Source: Dicyema japonicum
Taxonomy: Eukaryota; Dicyemida; Rhombozoa; Dicyemidae
DNA: 64,000 nucleotides
Direction: 5' to 3'
Assembly (NCBI GenBank): GCA_011109175.1
Contig: RDEW01000087.1
Span: forward strand, 62,001 to 126,000
Shown here: positions 45,860-57,228 of the stretch, one piece after another
Layout of the letters: every line of letters begins with the position of its first letter
Numbering within the stretch: position 1 is the stretch's first letter
Position numbers and translations under genes: made by a program
The notes under the pieces: generated by a model
Database searches by the model: none
The model's input: only the letters and a program-made list of their open reading frames with translations
Told to the model about the DNA's origin: nothing

Positions 45860-46300
45860 AAGTCGACTTATTTTTGCGGTCCGGAAGGAATCCTACCAAA
45901 GAAATTGCTCCAACCACTGAGTCGGTGAAACGTATTGTAAAAGATGGAAAAATACTTCGTGTTGTGAAGATGAGCATAAAGTCAAGAGCAAAAGCTACGT
46001 CCTCGATACCCATGGGTCTTGTCATTGGGTGGATGAAATCGATTGTGAATGGGCCAGAAGACCACCCCCCAGGTGCTTTAATTGTCAGTATTTCGGACAC
46101 GATACAACGCAAAGAGATGTTTCTTCTGTGGAGGACCACACAGTTCCCCGGAATGGCTGGAACCGAACAATAGATCTTGTATCACCTGCAGGTCCGGTGA
46201 TCACGAAACGGGTTATGGTAACTGTCTGATGGCTAGAAAAGCCATGGCCTCTATAGGAAGAGAAACTAAATGTCATGGGTTAAATGTGAAGGAGAAGAGA
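45860..46300 (+). pseudogene. LINE ORF1 (gag-like) with CCHC zinc knuckles
   Basis: Basic N-terminal segment (SVKRIVKDGKILRVVKMSIK), then PPPRCFNCQYFGHDTTQR, a first CCHC-like knuckle, then CFFCGGPHSSPEW and RSCITCRSGDHETGYG, two more. Arrays of knuckles are typical of ORF1 of Jockey-type LINEs, which bind element RNA. The knuckles are in two frames. ORF1 normally precedes the endonuclease ORF; here it follows one, so these are separate fragments. Confidence 0.7.
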
Positions 46301-46339
46301 AAATCCCCCTTCACCACGTTGCCTAGATTCGAAGTCTAG

Positions 46340-48450
46340 AGAAAACAAGCAGGATGTAATAATCAAAAATTCTACCTCTAAACTATGATATTATGAATCC
46401 AACACAGAAAAGGCCAATTGTGGATAAAGACACCTGGAGCATAAGCTAAAAAGGTCCTGCTGGGAACCTATTCAGTAGGCATTTGTAAGAAAGGAACTTA
46501 CATAAATGATTAACTGTCTGAACTAAGTGTGTGACAAGGTAAATTAATATTTCATAAGGATCATGTTCGTGGATGCCTAAAGAGATCAGACCTCCAAGAC
46601 CAGTGATCCAAAACATAAGGAACATGTTTGTGAATGCCCGATCAATCATGAGGAGACATCACGAGGATGTTCCCTCGCGAATGCCGAGGAAGATGATATA
46701 ATACGAAGATGAAGTCAGATGAGAATACGGTAATCCCGGGATTCTAATCTATATCTTTATACTGGCAAGAAGGGGCTATACCAGCAACTGGTACATCAAT
46801 TTTTATCGGTGTCATCTTAAGACAAGGAATCCGAGAATTGTCGCATTAGTTTTGTTATGAGTTTGTTGGCCCTGTTCTCATGTTATACGACAATTATTAA
46901 CCAATTCTATTAATCAATGATACACAATCATTATCCATGTTTCTAAAGCTAACGAAGATTCTATAATTAATTTCATATGTCTTTACTTTCATAGAACAAA
47001 CTATTACAACTTTTATCAATATTTTAAGAAATGGATCAAAAACCTATTTGGTAGTGCAATATGAAAAACAATTGTTTTTGTGTCATTACTGTTGGGTTCA
47101 AAACTCAAATACTATTTCTCCCNCTTTTAACAAATGGATCAAAAACCTATTTAGTAATGCAATATGAAAAACAATTGTATCTGTGTCTTTACTGTTCGGT
47201 TCAAAACTCAAATACTATTTCTCCCCAATTTGCAACTTCTAGCTGAACTTTGACACGTCACTCAATTTTCGAGAAAAAATTACAATTAAAATCTCAGTTT
47301 TAAGGAATATAATAAATTTAATCCAATTGATAATAGAATTGGAAAACAAAGATGATGTTTTTTAGAGATCACTTATGAATACATAACCTACTGTATCTTT
47401 AACAATTTACCCAAGAAATCTTACCTTTCCACTTCTTAAAATAAAAAATTGCAATCACACTAAACTATCTCTTCAGAAAATACGGAAAAGGCTTAAAGGA
47501 AGAAATACAGTGCTAATAAACAGTTCACGTACGAAAAGTGGAAAGATAAATAAAAAGTTTTTGTTATTTTCGGATCGTTGATGATGGTGTCATTTGTAAA
47601 TCCCATGAACATTTAGATGCATGAAATCTTAAACAGGAATTGACAGAACAAGATTCCAACTATGAATATTCAGGATTTGGAATTGTTCATTTTAATAATA
47701 TCAACCTCTTTTACATACATTGATTGTTAACTCTAAATGAGTGAGTTCTTCAGAATATTTCAACACTTTTTTATGCTTATTTCGTAAAAAAACAGACATG
47801 ATTAAAGTTACTCTTGGATGTTTAATTTAATTAATTAAATTTGTGACAAGTAAATTTACTCTTACTAGACGATATTTTAACCAAGAGTGTATTTGACATT
47901 TTTGCATTACGGAACTTTGTATATCGAATGTCTTACAAAATTTATCATTTCTGTTACGTAGATGAAAAGAATAGAAACGATGAGTTCCATCAATCTTTAA
48001 GAAATTAAAATATCGGAGGTACGTTTCCGCATCAACTTTTGACAACTAACAAAATACATCAACTTGCCAAAATAAAACTAATACTAATTTTGGTAGTGGA
48101 AAGTTAAACCAAAGTTAATAAATCGAGTAATAATAGTAAATTTAAATCCAGTCAGAAATAAATACTAATAAACATTATTTTAAAATAAAACGACTTAAAG
48201 GAAGACTCAGAACAAATTTTGACAGTCTCTCTTGTATTTTGATCACCTTGAGATTTTCCTTCCCGAAAGGACAAAATAAATTAATTTCTTCCTGCGACCT
48301 TTCCAGTCCCTCTGGCAATTTTCAGAGATACATAATTGATTTGCAAATAAATAATCTACATGCTCTTGTAAGTGCCCGAAAGTTCAGCTGTTAATACATT
48401 CCGTTCATTTCGATTCCCTTCTGGTCGGTATTTTGACTTCATTAGTTATA
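46340..48450. other. Unassigned AT-rich region
   Basis: No domain recognised. A ~100-bp direct duplication around 47,031-47,225 is separated by a single N at 47,123. A minus frame at 47,827-48,045 (72 codons) looks protein-like but has no ATG start and no family could be named. Confidence 0.5.
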
Positions 48451-48633
48451 TCAACATTTGGGTACCGCTCCCAGAGAAGAATTTTTCTTTCTAAAAAACT
48501 CTCCCACACTTCGATCAGTCACGGCATTTTTACTTTTAGTAATCTTCTTTGTAGGATCTCTTTTTACAACACGTTTAACAACACCACAACCACGCTTATT
48601 AACGGGAATTCTTAAAATAGACCCATCTTGCAT
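48451..48633 (-). CDS. Small basic ORF, unidentified
   Basis: A 60-codon frame from an ATG at 48,633, rich in Lys and Arg (KRVVKRDPTKKITKSKNAV), ending in DRSVGEFFRKKNSS. The V-x-x-F-F spacing resembles a PCNA-binding box, but the usual Gln is Asp. The ORF may continue across a short intron, which I could not place at the 21-24-nt size. Could be a fragment of a decayed element. Confidence 0.25.
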   Translation of the reverse strand: MQDGSILRIPVNKRGCGVVKRVVKRDPTKKITKSKNAVTDRSVGEFFRKKNSSLGAVPKC

Positions 48634-48924
48634 TTCTGCAGTTTACAAGTCAGCTTCGAATAATTTCCAGTTGTTAGACAACTAGATATAATTAAATTAT
48701 TAATTTTTAAGGTAAAAAAATTAATTAACAATAAAATATTATTGATTAACTATGTCAGCGGCTGATGACTTTACAGAATAAGCGTTTCCGCGACAACTGC
48801 GATCCCAATTCGTTCCTCAGCGAGACCGCTTCCCGCAAAAAAATAATTTATATTGTTTTATATATTTTTACTAAAATATATTATAATGTTTTATAAAATA
48901 ACCTAAATAAATAAATAATAACCT

Positions 48925-49790
48925 ATAAATGACCCTATCTCTTTGTGGACATGAATTATTAATTTTTTTAATAAGTACTGTAATTTTATATCAAATGGTT
49001 TATACAAATTTGGACTTTGATCATTTAAACTATTATCCATTTGTATCTCATAATGCAAATTCAAAATTTATAAACCGATTACTTGGAATATTCATAACAA
49101 ACCACTTTTAACTTCCAATATAACAGTAACATTTATGAAAGATTATAAAGTCTGTAATTTTCTATTAATATTGGAATATGAAGTTTATGTTTAATAAGGA
49201 AAATTCCAAATTAATTATAATTTCATCAAAAGAAAAAAAATTGTTCTATTTTCATCAGCGAGAGATATCAATTTAAATTTAACAGTTCGCTTAGCGCCTG
49301 ATGGCCAATATTAACTTGACAAGATAGAACTTTTTTTGTAATTATAATTTTTTTTTTTTAATTTAATTATTCATTTTAGATAATAATAAATATATGATTA
49401 CAATTGATTGATAATAATCATTTTTATTATTGTCAAATTACTTTTTTTAAAGTTTTCTCGTACAATTTCTCTTAATATTTCTTGTTTAGGAACCAAAATA
49501 ATCAATAATGAAAAAACTATTAAATTTATCCCAATTGGTTAATATTTATATATTTTAGTGCAATCTTGCATAAATTCCACTAGTAAAACACTTTTTCCAA
49601 ATATTAATAGAACCAAAATGAATGATAAACCGTCTACTCAAAAAGTGATAACTCGTTATATTAAACCATCATATAAACCAGAATGCCATAATATCAGTAT
49701 TTTGCTTTGTCATTGATATCATTGCTTTGATATTAATAATCACAGTCATTGTGTTATGTTACAGAAGAGGCAAATATAGGTTATTCACTA
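48925..49790 (+). pseudogene. Membrane-protein family copy 6, with second-subfamily C-terminus
   Basis: The shared 5' flank begins near 48,885 and the ATG is at 48,929 (MTLSLCGHELLIFLISTVIL). Exon 1 is open for 60 codons, then frameshifted. The exon 2 start (ATGAAGTTTATGTTTAATAA) is preceded by intron 1 whose 3' AG has become GG. The ectodomain is highly decayed. The 3' end reads SIFCFVIDIIALILIITVIV then LCYRRGKYRLFTKTN and a stop: a different helix and tail from copies 3 and 4. This defines a second subfamily. Confidence 0.65.
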
Positions 49791-49794
49791 AGAC

Positions 49795-50130
49795 TAATTA
49801 ATTGTATTTATATGGGGGTTTGTTTTATTTGATATTAATGATTATAAGTATTCTCTAATAAATAATGTGATTAACCATTATTGATTAAGAAAAATTAATA
49901 ATTTCATTTTTTGAGTTAACACGTTAAATAAATTATTCTACTGGATGCAAGTTTTAGAGAATTTTTATTTTGGTTAAGCAGATTTAATAAGAATTCGAGT
50001 TTTTTGGGTTTAATGATATATAGTTGACCTCATTATAAATATAAGTGATTTTGAGTAATTTATCAATAAGTTTCTACCAACTACTAACTGTTTAGAACTC
50101 GAGGAATAATAATCCACAAATCAATCCATG
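49795..50130. repeat. Dispersed repeat R2, partial copy
   Basis: Matches the start of 22,560-23,160, with small deletions, then joins a LINE-C fragment. Confidence 0.75.
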
Positions 50131-50139
50131 CTGCACAGG

Positions 50140-50480
50140 CGTGCTCGATACTAAGTAGAACAAATTGTTTGTATAGAAGCTCTAACGATAAGCGATAAGA
50201 TACTCGAGAGTGAGTGAAAACCAAAGACCCATTAGGTATAATAGAACTTGGATCGTGTCGCATCCTCGATTCGAAGATGTTTCACTGTGACTACGAGATC
50301 ATCCGCATACGATAAAGAATTGTGTTTTTGGTGTTTGAGGATGGGAGGTCACTGAAGACCATGTTGAAGAGCATTGTTGATAACTGTGATCCTTGTGGAA
50401 GTCCATTTGGAAGGATTTCTACTCTACATCCATTGATACCAAGAACCGTCTCTCGTTTGATTTTCGGTTATTCAGGAGGA
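50140..50480 (-). pseudogene. LINE-C fragment
   Basis: Antisense to 23,520-23,740 and a little beyond (the region around CATACGATAAAGAATTGTGT). No usable frame. Confidence 0.7.
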
Positions 50481-50484
50481 GGAC

Positions 50485-51180
50485 AGACCTATCGTACTTA
50501 GTAGATCAATATTACTTAAATTTTAATTTTAAAACTTTTCACGGAGTCTATTTTGTTTTTCTCTTTGTTGGTAAGCTTATAACAATTATATTCACTATTA
50601 AACCAGTGATTTGAGGCAATAAAAACAATAAGTAAAGGTCGACAAATTAGTCACTCAATTATGTAAGAAAAGCAGGCGCTAAATTAATTATACACATGCA
50701 AATCACAATGACACAAAAATGGATAGTACCTAGGACTTTGAGAAATGCACATGAAAAAGGTTAGGAGGATATTAAAAATATGGGATTATTGAACATATCC
50801 TTTTCATAATAAATAGTGCTGAATTTCATNACAATAAGTAAAGGTCTACAAAACCAGTCTCTTAATTATGTAAGAAAAGCAAGTGCTAAATTAATTTTTC
50901 ACATGTAAATCACAGTGACACGATGATAGATAGTACCTAAAACATCGAGAAATGGTCATGTATAAAGTTAGGAGGCTATTAAAAATATGGGATTATTGAA
51001 CATATCTTTTTCACAATAAATAGTGCTGTATTTCATTCTGTCACTTTGGAAATTCTCGATTTCAAGAACAAGACCGTCTTGGGCCCTAAGACTCTTGTTG
51101 TCTTGAAACCACCGAACTGCTCGAGGAATGTTTTTATTCCGTTGGGGAATTTGCTATCGTTCCATATGAGACACACTAAT
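50485..51180. repeat. Membrane-family 3' end and shared 3' flank, copy 3, with 206-bp duplication
   Basis: Begins with the tail-coding TAGATCAATATTACTTAAAT and continues as in 21,310-21,720. The part from ACAATAAGTAAAGGT is present twice (50,625 and 50,831), divided by a single N at 50,830. The two units differ at many positions, so the join is not a simple overlap. Confidence 0.75.
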
Positions 51181-51189
51181 TAATTCGAT

Positions 51190-51775
51190 TTATATGAGGG
51201 TTTGGTTTATTTGATATTAATGATTATAAGTCTATTAAATAATGTGATTAACCATTATTGATTAAAAAAAGTTCAATAATTTCATTTTTGAGTTAACACG
51301 TTAAATAAATTATTCTACTGGATGCAAGTTTTAGAGAATTTTTATTTTGGTTAAGCAGATTTAATAAGAATTGACTTGGCATTGATTGCATGATTGCTAA
51401 TTCGAGTTTTTTTGTGTTTTAATGACATATATAGTTGACCTATTATAAATATGTGATTTTGATCAGTCAAATTCTACCAACTACTAACTGTTTAGAACAC
51501 GTGGAATTATAATCTACAAATCACCTTATATAAAATTTTTTGGCGAAAAGCGAGTGTCCGACCATAGCTTATTAACTGTACATTGTATACTATTGAATTT
51601 GCACTTAACAAAGATTGTGTCCATCTTCGAAGAAGACTATGTCAATTTCGTATTATGTTAGAGAATTGTTTGGTTCATCAATTAAACAAACCAAAACTAA
51701 CGAGAAATCATATTTTGTTAAAATTAAATAATTTAAAAGACATGATTAATCTTTATGGATACTCCATGTAGGATT
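51190..51775. repeat. Dispersed repeat R2, copy 3
   Basis: Nearly identical to 22,575-23,150, followed by the same LINE-C 3' end, so R2 plus LINE-C was copied as one block. Confidence 0.85.
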
Positions 51776-52508
51776 TTTATTTTATTAACCCCGAAATCAC
51801 GAGAAAGATAATAAAATTTATCGTCTAATTAAGTGATCCCGGTATCCATCACAGTCCTTTTCATCCAGTCCTTTTCATGCGGTTTATCTACACAATGGGG
51901 AAGGTTTCTTCTCATATCTTGGGCAGGCGTCCATATATAGTCTGTTGTCCGGCCCGAGGGGATTTTCAAGGGACTTTGCCATCTTAAGGAAGTTCTTATG
52001 ACATTCCGTAAGGTATTCCATTATTGGGGGGATGTTTAGTATTCTCCGTAGCAACAAAGTGGACATCTTTTTCGACTATATAGAAGTATTCTGAGACATC
52101 GGTTTTGTAAAACTTCCAGCTTGTTCTGTGCCGATAGTGATAAGCACAGGCATACTCGATACTAGGTAGAACAAATTGTTTGTATAGAAGCTCTAACGAT
52201 GGGCGGGAAGATACTCGAGAGTGAGTGAAAGCCAAAGACCCATCAGGTTTAGTAGATCTTGCATGGACCGTGTCGCCTCTTCGATTCTTCAATGTTTCAC
52301 TGCGACCACGAGATCATCCGCATACGATAAAGAATTGTGTTTTTAATGTTTGGGGATGGGAGGTCAATGAGGAACATGTTGAAGAGCATTGTTGATAACG
52401 GTGATCTTTATGTACTCCATTTAGAAGGTATCGCGGTTTTGATTTTTGATTGTTTACCATCACTTGGCCCATTCGATGTTGAAGTTAGCCAACAATAACT
52501 TGAATTTA
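51776..52508 (-). pseudogene. LINE-C C-terminal fragment
   Basis: Second copy of 23,155-23,800. It encodes SRPSLELLYKQFVLPSIEYA and TLLLRRILNIPPIMEYLTEC. It ends at the single N at 52,509, where membrane-family sequence starts. Confidence 0.85.
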
Positions 52509-52509
52509 N

Positions 52510-53075
52510 TTAAATTATCTTTATATTTTACATTTGGCTTAGCGTCTGATGACCAATATCACCTTGACAAAATAGATTTTTTTATTCGTAATTATAATTA
52601 TTCATTTTTAGATAATGATAATTATACGATTACAATTGATAGACATTTGATTGATAATCATCATTTTTATTATTGTCAAATTATTTTTAAAAAGTTTCCT
52701 CGCAATATTACTTTCAATATTTCTTGTTTAACAACCAAATTATTCATTCATAAATAAAACAACTTGTAAATTTATCCAAATGGGTTTTTTATTTATATAT
52801 TTTAGGACAATCTTGCAAAAATACCACTATTAAAACAACAGTCTTTCCAGACATTACTAAAACTAAAACTGTCAACTAAAATAATAACTCCAAATATTAT
52901 TAGAACTGAAATTATAAATGTGTCAACTAAAGTGCTTACTCCAAATATTACTAGAACTAAATTTAAAACCAATTTAACTCCAAAACTGAAAATTAGTAAA
53001 TCAGCTAATAGAACAGTCATAATCGTCAGTATTAATATTAATTTTAAAACTTTTAATGGGTTATTCCGTAGTTGA
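52510..53075 (+). pseudogene. Membrane-protein family copy 7
   Basis: Starts in exon 2 directly after a single N. It is open over DDQYHLDKIDFFIRNYNYSF, DRHLIDNHHFYYCQIIF and KKFPRNITFNISCLTTKLF, then a stop. The conserved intron 2 lies near 52,784-52,805. Stalk-like repeats follow out of frame (VFPDITKTKTVN, TPNITRTK). The transmembrane part is missing. The FYYC cysteine and NISCL motif are preserved. Confidence 0.7.
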
Positions 53076-53954
53076 CTGATGTTCATTGTGTGAATTTAAA
53101 AAAGGCAAATATTGTCTAATAGATAGGAAAACGGCATATTTAATGTATGAAAACACTGATAGTGGTAATCTTTGTTAAAACCTGTCAAGAATTTATCACA
53201 AACATTAATTAAATAACTGAATAGTTGAATTTATATTATGATGATTCATTTAAAACATTGATAATACTTGTTTTTTAAATGACTGATAGAAATTCCAAAA
53301 TATAAAATTAAGCATGATTTTGAATTTTTTCATTAAAGATGATCTTGAATTCGTTTTTCACTTTAGTCGAGTAATATTATGTCGATAAAAGATGCAGCAG
53401 AAAAAAAGGATGGAAAACTTTTTAAAAAGAGATACCATCATTGACTCGTATGTTGCAGAATAAACGATTGGAGAGGTCTGAAAGCGCAGAAAAGAGTCCA
53501 AGCGTTTGCAGGACTTGATACCAACTGCTCCCTCTTTAATTTTCTTTGCTAATAAAGTTGTTATTGGAGAGGTCTGAAAGCGCAGAAAAGAGTCCAAGCG
53601 TTTGCAGGACTTGATACCAACTGCTCCCTCTTTAGTTTTCTTTGCTAATAAAGTTGTTAAAGTTAATAGTAATATAAATAATTAATAAGATTGTACAAGA
53701 AATGCTGGTCGCCTTTATACTGAGGTTTAATCAAAGTCTCACAGTTTCTCCAATCTGAACAAATCAGATCATTTCTTATTCACTTTGCCTATCATCTCTT
53801 TTTGACGACCAGAATACCTCTTCTCTTATCCGAGTCCGTCTCCAAGTTCTGACAGCACCAAATACACATTTTGGATCTCTGGGTCGTCCGGTCTTTGTTG
53901 TAAGTTCTTGTTAGCCATCGGTTTCCTTCACTCGATGGTACTGAGTGTAAATAA
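53076..53954. other. Unassigned region with a 96-bp tandem duplication
   Basis: Units at 53,468 and 53,564 are identical over AGGTCTGAAAGCGCAGAAAA and more. No gene recognised. Confidence 0.6.
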
Positions 53955-54215
53955 ATAGACTTAGGACAACTACATTTTTCAAACGGAGATTATAGAATGG
54001 TTGATTTCTTTACAACTGGCAGATAAATCCTCTGGAACAGCCAATGCATTTCCCGAAGACCCTATCGGTCTCAATAATGAGACTATAGACTTAGGACAAC
54101 TATATTTTTCAAACGGAGATTATAGAATGGTTGATTTCTTTACAACTGGCAGATAAATCTTCTGGAACAGCCAATGCATTTCCCGAAGACCCTATCGGTC
54201 TCAATAATGATACTC
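53955..54215. repeat. 130-bp tandem duplication
   Basis: Units start at 53,955 and 54,085 and are almost identical, including AATGCATTTCCCGAAGACCC. Confidence 0.9.
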
Positions 54216-54249
54216 GAGGATGAAGATTCCTGTCGTCGTAACGACAACC

Positions 54250-54800
54250 AGATGCAAATAAATCTGAAGAAAGGATGGGGTGTTTTCTTATTTCAAAGTT
54301 TTCGATCCTCGTGCTGCTTGTCAGCTTTCTATTCAGAATCAGAACAACTTCGAATGGGCAAAGGTATCTGTGCATTGCATATCCCAGATCATTTGTCTTT
54401 CCCAGAGAGAAGATGAAAACCTTGATGTGTCGGGGTGGATTATCTCCATGGTGTAGGTTCACCGGTTCCAGAGTCCACGGGAATCTCTCCTCTTCAAAAT
54501 ACCATCTTATGACATCGTTAATGACAAAATGTTTCGATTGTCTACGAGAAAAGGGGAGGACCTCTTTGAGGTTAAAACCAAATCCACATCGGCAAGGATA
54601 AGGCTAGCATAGCTGAGTACGAGACAGGCCGATTTGAAGGGCATCCAGTATGAATTCAATTGACAAAGAAGGGAGTGCATTCAGTCATGCACTAATGTAA
54701 AGGAAGAGGTGGACAAAATGCATTTCGGATTATGTAAATTGATTTTTCCAAAAAGATGTTGAGTGATCTTTTAATTTACGGCAGCCCAGTTTTTTTAATT
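54250..54800 (-). pseudogene. LINE-D-like C-terminal fragment, diverged
   Basis: Minus frames read YLCRCGFGFNLKEVLPFSRR, then FVINDVIRWYFEEERFPWTL and EPVNLHHGDNPPRHIKVFIF. These parallel the Cys-His cluster, INGIVKRAL and LEPVGVDRGDGKRPDG of LINE-D at 8.8-9.4 kb, with the second Cys pair and the RPDG core altered. An older copy of that family. Confidence 0.45.
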
Positions 54801-55301
54801 TTTGTGAATCAGAGAAGGTATTCTTAGACTAACACCTCAACTCTATAGCCATTTTATAAATCAGAGCAGTAATCTAGAAGAATAGTCTGGAGAGAATCTT
54901 GTAATAAGCATGTTGAAAGTTTCCAGGCTTTCGGTATAGAAGTAACAAGGAAATCTTAAAAACATCGGATGGAACGGGTAATTTTTAATGAGAAAGAGGC
55001 AGTATGACATCAAACGTGTGCAGCTTAGCAGTGGCTCTACAATCTCTGATAGTTTCTTATCCAGAATATGATAAATAATCCTTGTGTAAATTAGTGAGCT
55101 CAATATCAAAAGGTGTTCATCAGTAATAGCAGCATTTTGGGAAAAAGACATGATCTTGAAACGCGAATTAAAGAAATCATCTAGCTAGAGTATTAGATTA
55201 CTTATCATAAAGACAATACGAAAAAAAATTGTGATAGAGGATGGGAACACTGTGATATTTCATTTGATGGAATGACGCCAAAACAGTCTCCATCAGGCCT
55301 A

Positions 55302-55565
55302 CACCACATCCCAAGTCACAGGTCGTGTTGAGCACTTTTGGTACAGTGCCTCATTGTTGATCGTTGTCGGCCATTGTACCCTGCACAGTATTCGTAATTG
55401 CCTTCGGTGAAAGGAGTTAAGATTTTTGGTTTCCACCACATCCCAAGTCACAGGTCGTGTTGAGCACTTTTGGTACAGTGCCTCATTGTTGATCGTTGTC
55501 GGCCATTGTACCCTGCACAGTATTCGTAATTGCCTTCGGTGAAAGGAGTTAAGATTTTTGGTTTC
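55302..55565. repeat. 132-bp tandem duplication
   Basis: Units at 55,302 and 55,434 are identical over their full length as far as read. Confidence 0.9.
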
Positions 55566-55679
55566 TGAGACCGAGGTCCCCCAGCAGGAAAAGTTATATA
55601 GCAGGACGGCTTCACGAAAGCATTAAAAAGCGCAAACGAAGCGCAATCGTTACCGGTCTGTTAACCAACAATCCGTCTT

Positions 55680-56202
55680 CATCAGTGCGGCCGTCAATAG
55701 TACTTTCCTCCGGGTTATGTCCTCACTGTCCCTGAAGGAGGGAGCCGAACTTTCTGGAACGTCTCCATCCCTCTTCCAATCTTGATCCCATGCATACGAA
55801 TTCCACAATTTCAGTTTTAGTTGTATTCATCGTAAGAAACCATTTCCCAAGCTCTGCAGGGACAACGTTAAGTAACCTCAAGGCTGCTTTATCTTTAGAT
55901 ACGAAATCCACATCATCAGCGTATATAATTTAGGTGATTTNCATCAGTGCGGCCGTCAATAGTACTTTCCTCCGGGTTATGTCCTCACTGTCCCTGAAGG
56001 AGGGAGCCGAACTTTCTGGAACGTCTCCATCCCTCTTCCAATCTTGATCCCATGCATACGAATTCCACAATTTCAGTTTTAGTTGTATTCATCGTAAGAA
56101 ACCATTTCCCAAGCTCTGCAGGGACAACGTTAAGTAACCTCAAGGCTGCTTTATCTTTAGATACGAAATCCACATCATCAGCGTATATAATTTAGGTGAT
56201 TT
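55680..56202. repeat. 262-bp direct duplication with a single N
   Basis: Units either side of the N at 55,941 are identical as far as read, pointing to an unmerged contig overlap. Confidence 0.9.
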
Positions 56203-56825
56203 GGCCATTATAAAAACTTCTAAGACCACCTCCAGATATACCACGAACACCAAAGGGGAAAGGTAGTCCCCTGGGAGTACCCACAGTCATCGAAAAATTT
56301 CTGGACGACGTATTCCCAACTTGTATCATCAGTTCTGTGTTCGACAATAAAACTTCTATCATCCTGACAGAATTCCTATTAAGGAATCCCCGCAGAGCAT
56401 CAATAAGCTTTTTTCGGCGAATTGTGTCGAAAGCTCTCGACATGTCGATCCCCAATATTGTAGTTAAATCTTTGGTAAGTGGCACAACTCCACATATGCC
56501 CCCAGACCACATCAGCAGTAGATGTCTGTCCTGAATCCACTGTGGCTCGATGACAGGAATTCATTCACAGGCTCTTGTACACGATCCAGCACCACCAGAG
56601 CAAGGACCTTTCTTAGCGTATTAATTAGGATGACTGGCCGCAGGTTTTCAACAAGGCCCGCCCTCTTATTCGGTTTTTGAATCGGCACCAGAATTCCTTT
56701 CCCAATAAAGAAGGTCGTTAGTTGCTTACTTTCCAAAGTGTTCCTGACCAGGTATTGAATACGTTCTTTCAGTGATGTTCAATCCACAAATGTGAAATTA
56801 CAAATCCAACCTTTCGCATGATATA

Positions 56826-57228
56826 TCACAGCTTTTCGTGTAGTTCGACTTTTATTAAAGCAATATATATATTTCTCCATAGAACAGGGATGTCAATCAC
56901 TTCAAGTCACAGCTTTTCGTGTAGTTCGACTTTTATTAAAGCAATATATATATTTCTCCATAGAACAGGGATGTCAATCATTTCAAGTCACAGCTTTTCG
57001 TGTAACAGGGATGTCAATCACTTCAAGTCTCAGCTTTTCGTGTAGTTCGACTTTTATTAAAGCAATATATATATTTCTCCATAGAACAGGGATGTCAATC
57101 ATTTCAAGTCACAGCTTTTCGTGTAGTTCGACTTTTATTAAAGCAATATATATATTTCTCCATAGAACAGGGATGTCAATCATTTCAAGTCACAGCTTTT
57201 CGTGTAGTTCGACTTTTATTAAAGCAAT
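56826..57228. repeat. 81-bp satellite array running into a gap
   Basis: Unit starts at 56,826, 56,907, 56,988 (then a truncated unit), 57,028, 57,109 and 57,190. The unit contains TCACAGCTTTTCGTGTAGTT and a TATATATATTT core. Because 81 is a multiple of three the array gives an open frame with a 27-residue repeat, which is probably accidental. The array touches the 574-nt gap, so its true length is unknown. Confidence 0.95.

Larger units (their letters stand above)
55270..56760 (-). pseudogene. LINE-A reverse transcriptase with internal duplications
   Basis: Minus strand, from fingers to C-terminal part: GILVPIQKPNKRAGLVENL, RPVILINTLRKVLALVVL, SHSGFRT (56.7-56.5 kb), motif A ILGIDMSRAFDTIRRKKL, motif B GTPRGLPFPFGV (56.4-56.2 kb), motif C reduced to YADDVDFVSKDKAALRLL split by a frame change, then NTTKTEIVEFVCMGSRLEE. 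A 262-bp duplication with a single N at 55,941 repeats the motif C region (frames 55,723-55,911 and 55,985-56,173 are identical). A 132-bp duplication (55,302 and 55,434) lies in the C-terminal part. Confidence 0.85.

Noticed and set aside
5147-53075. The membrane family as an LTR or LINE-encoded envelope protein
   Set aside because: The copies contain introns and lack linked RT or LTRs, so a host gene family is the simpler reading, though transposon cargo is not excluded.
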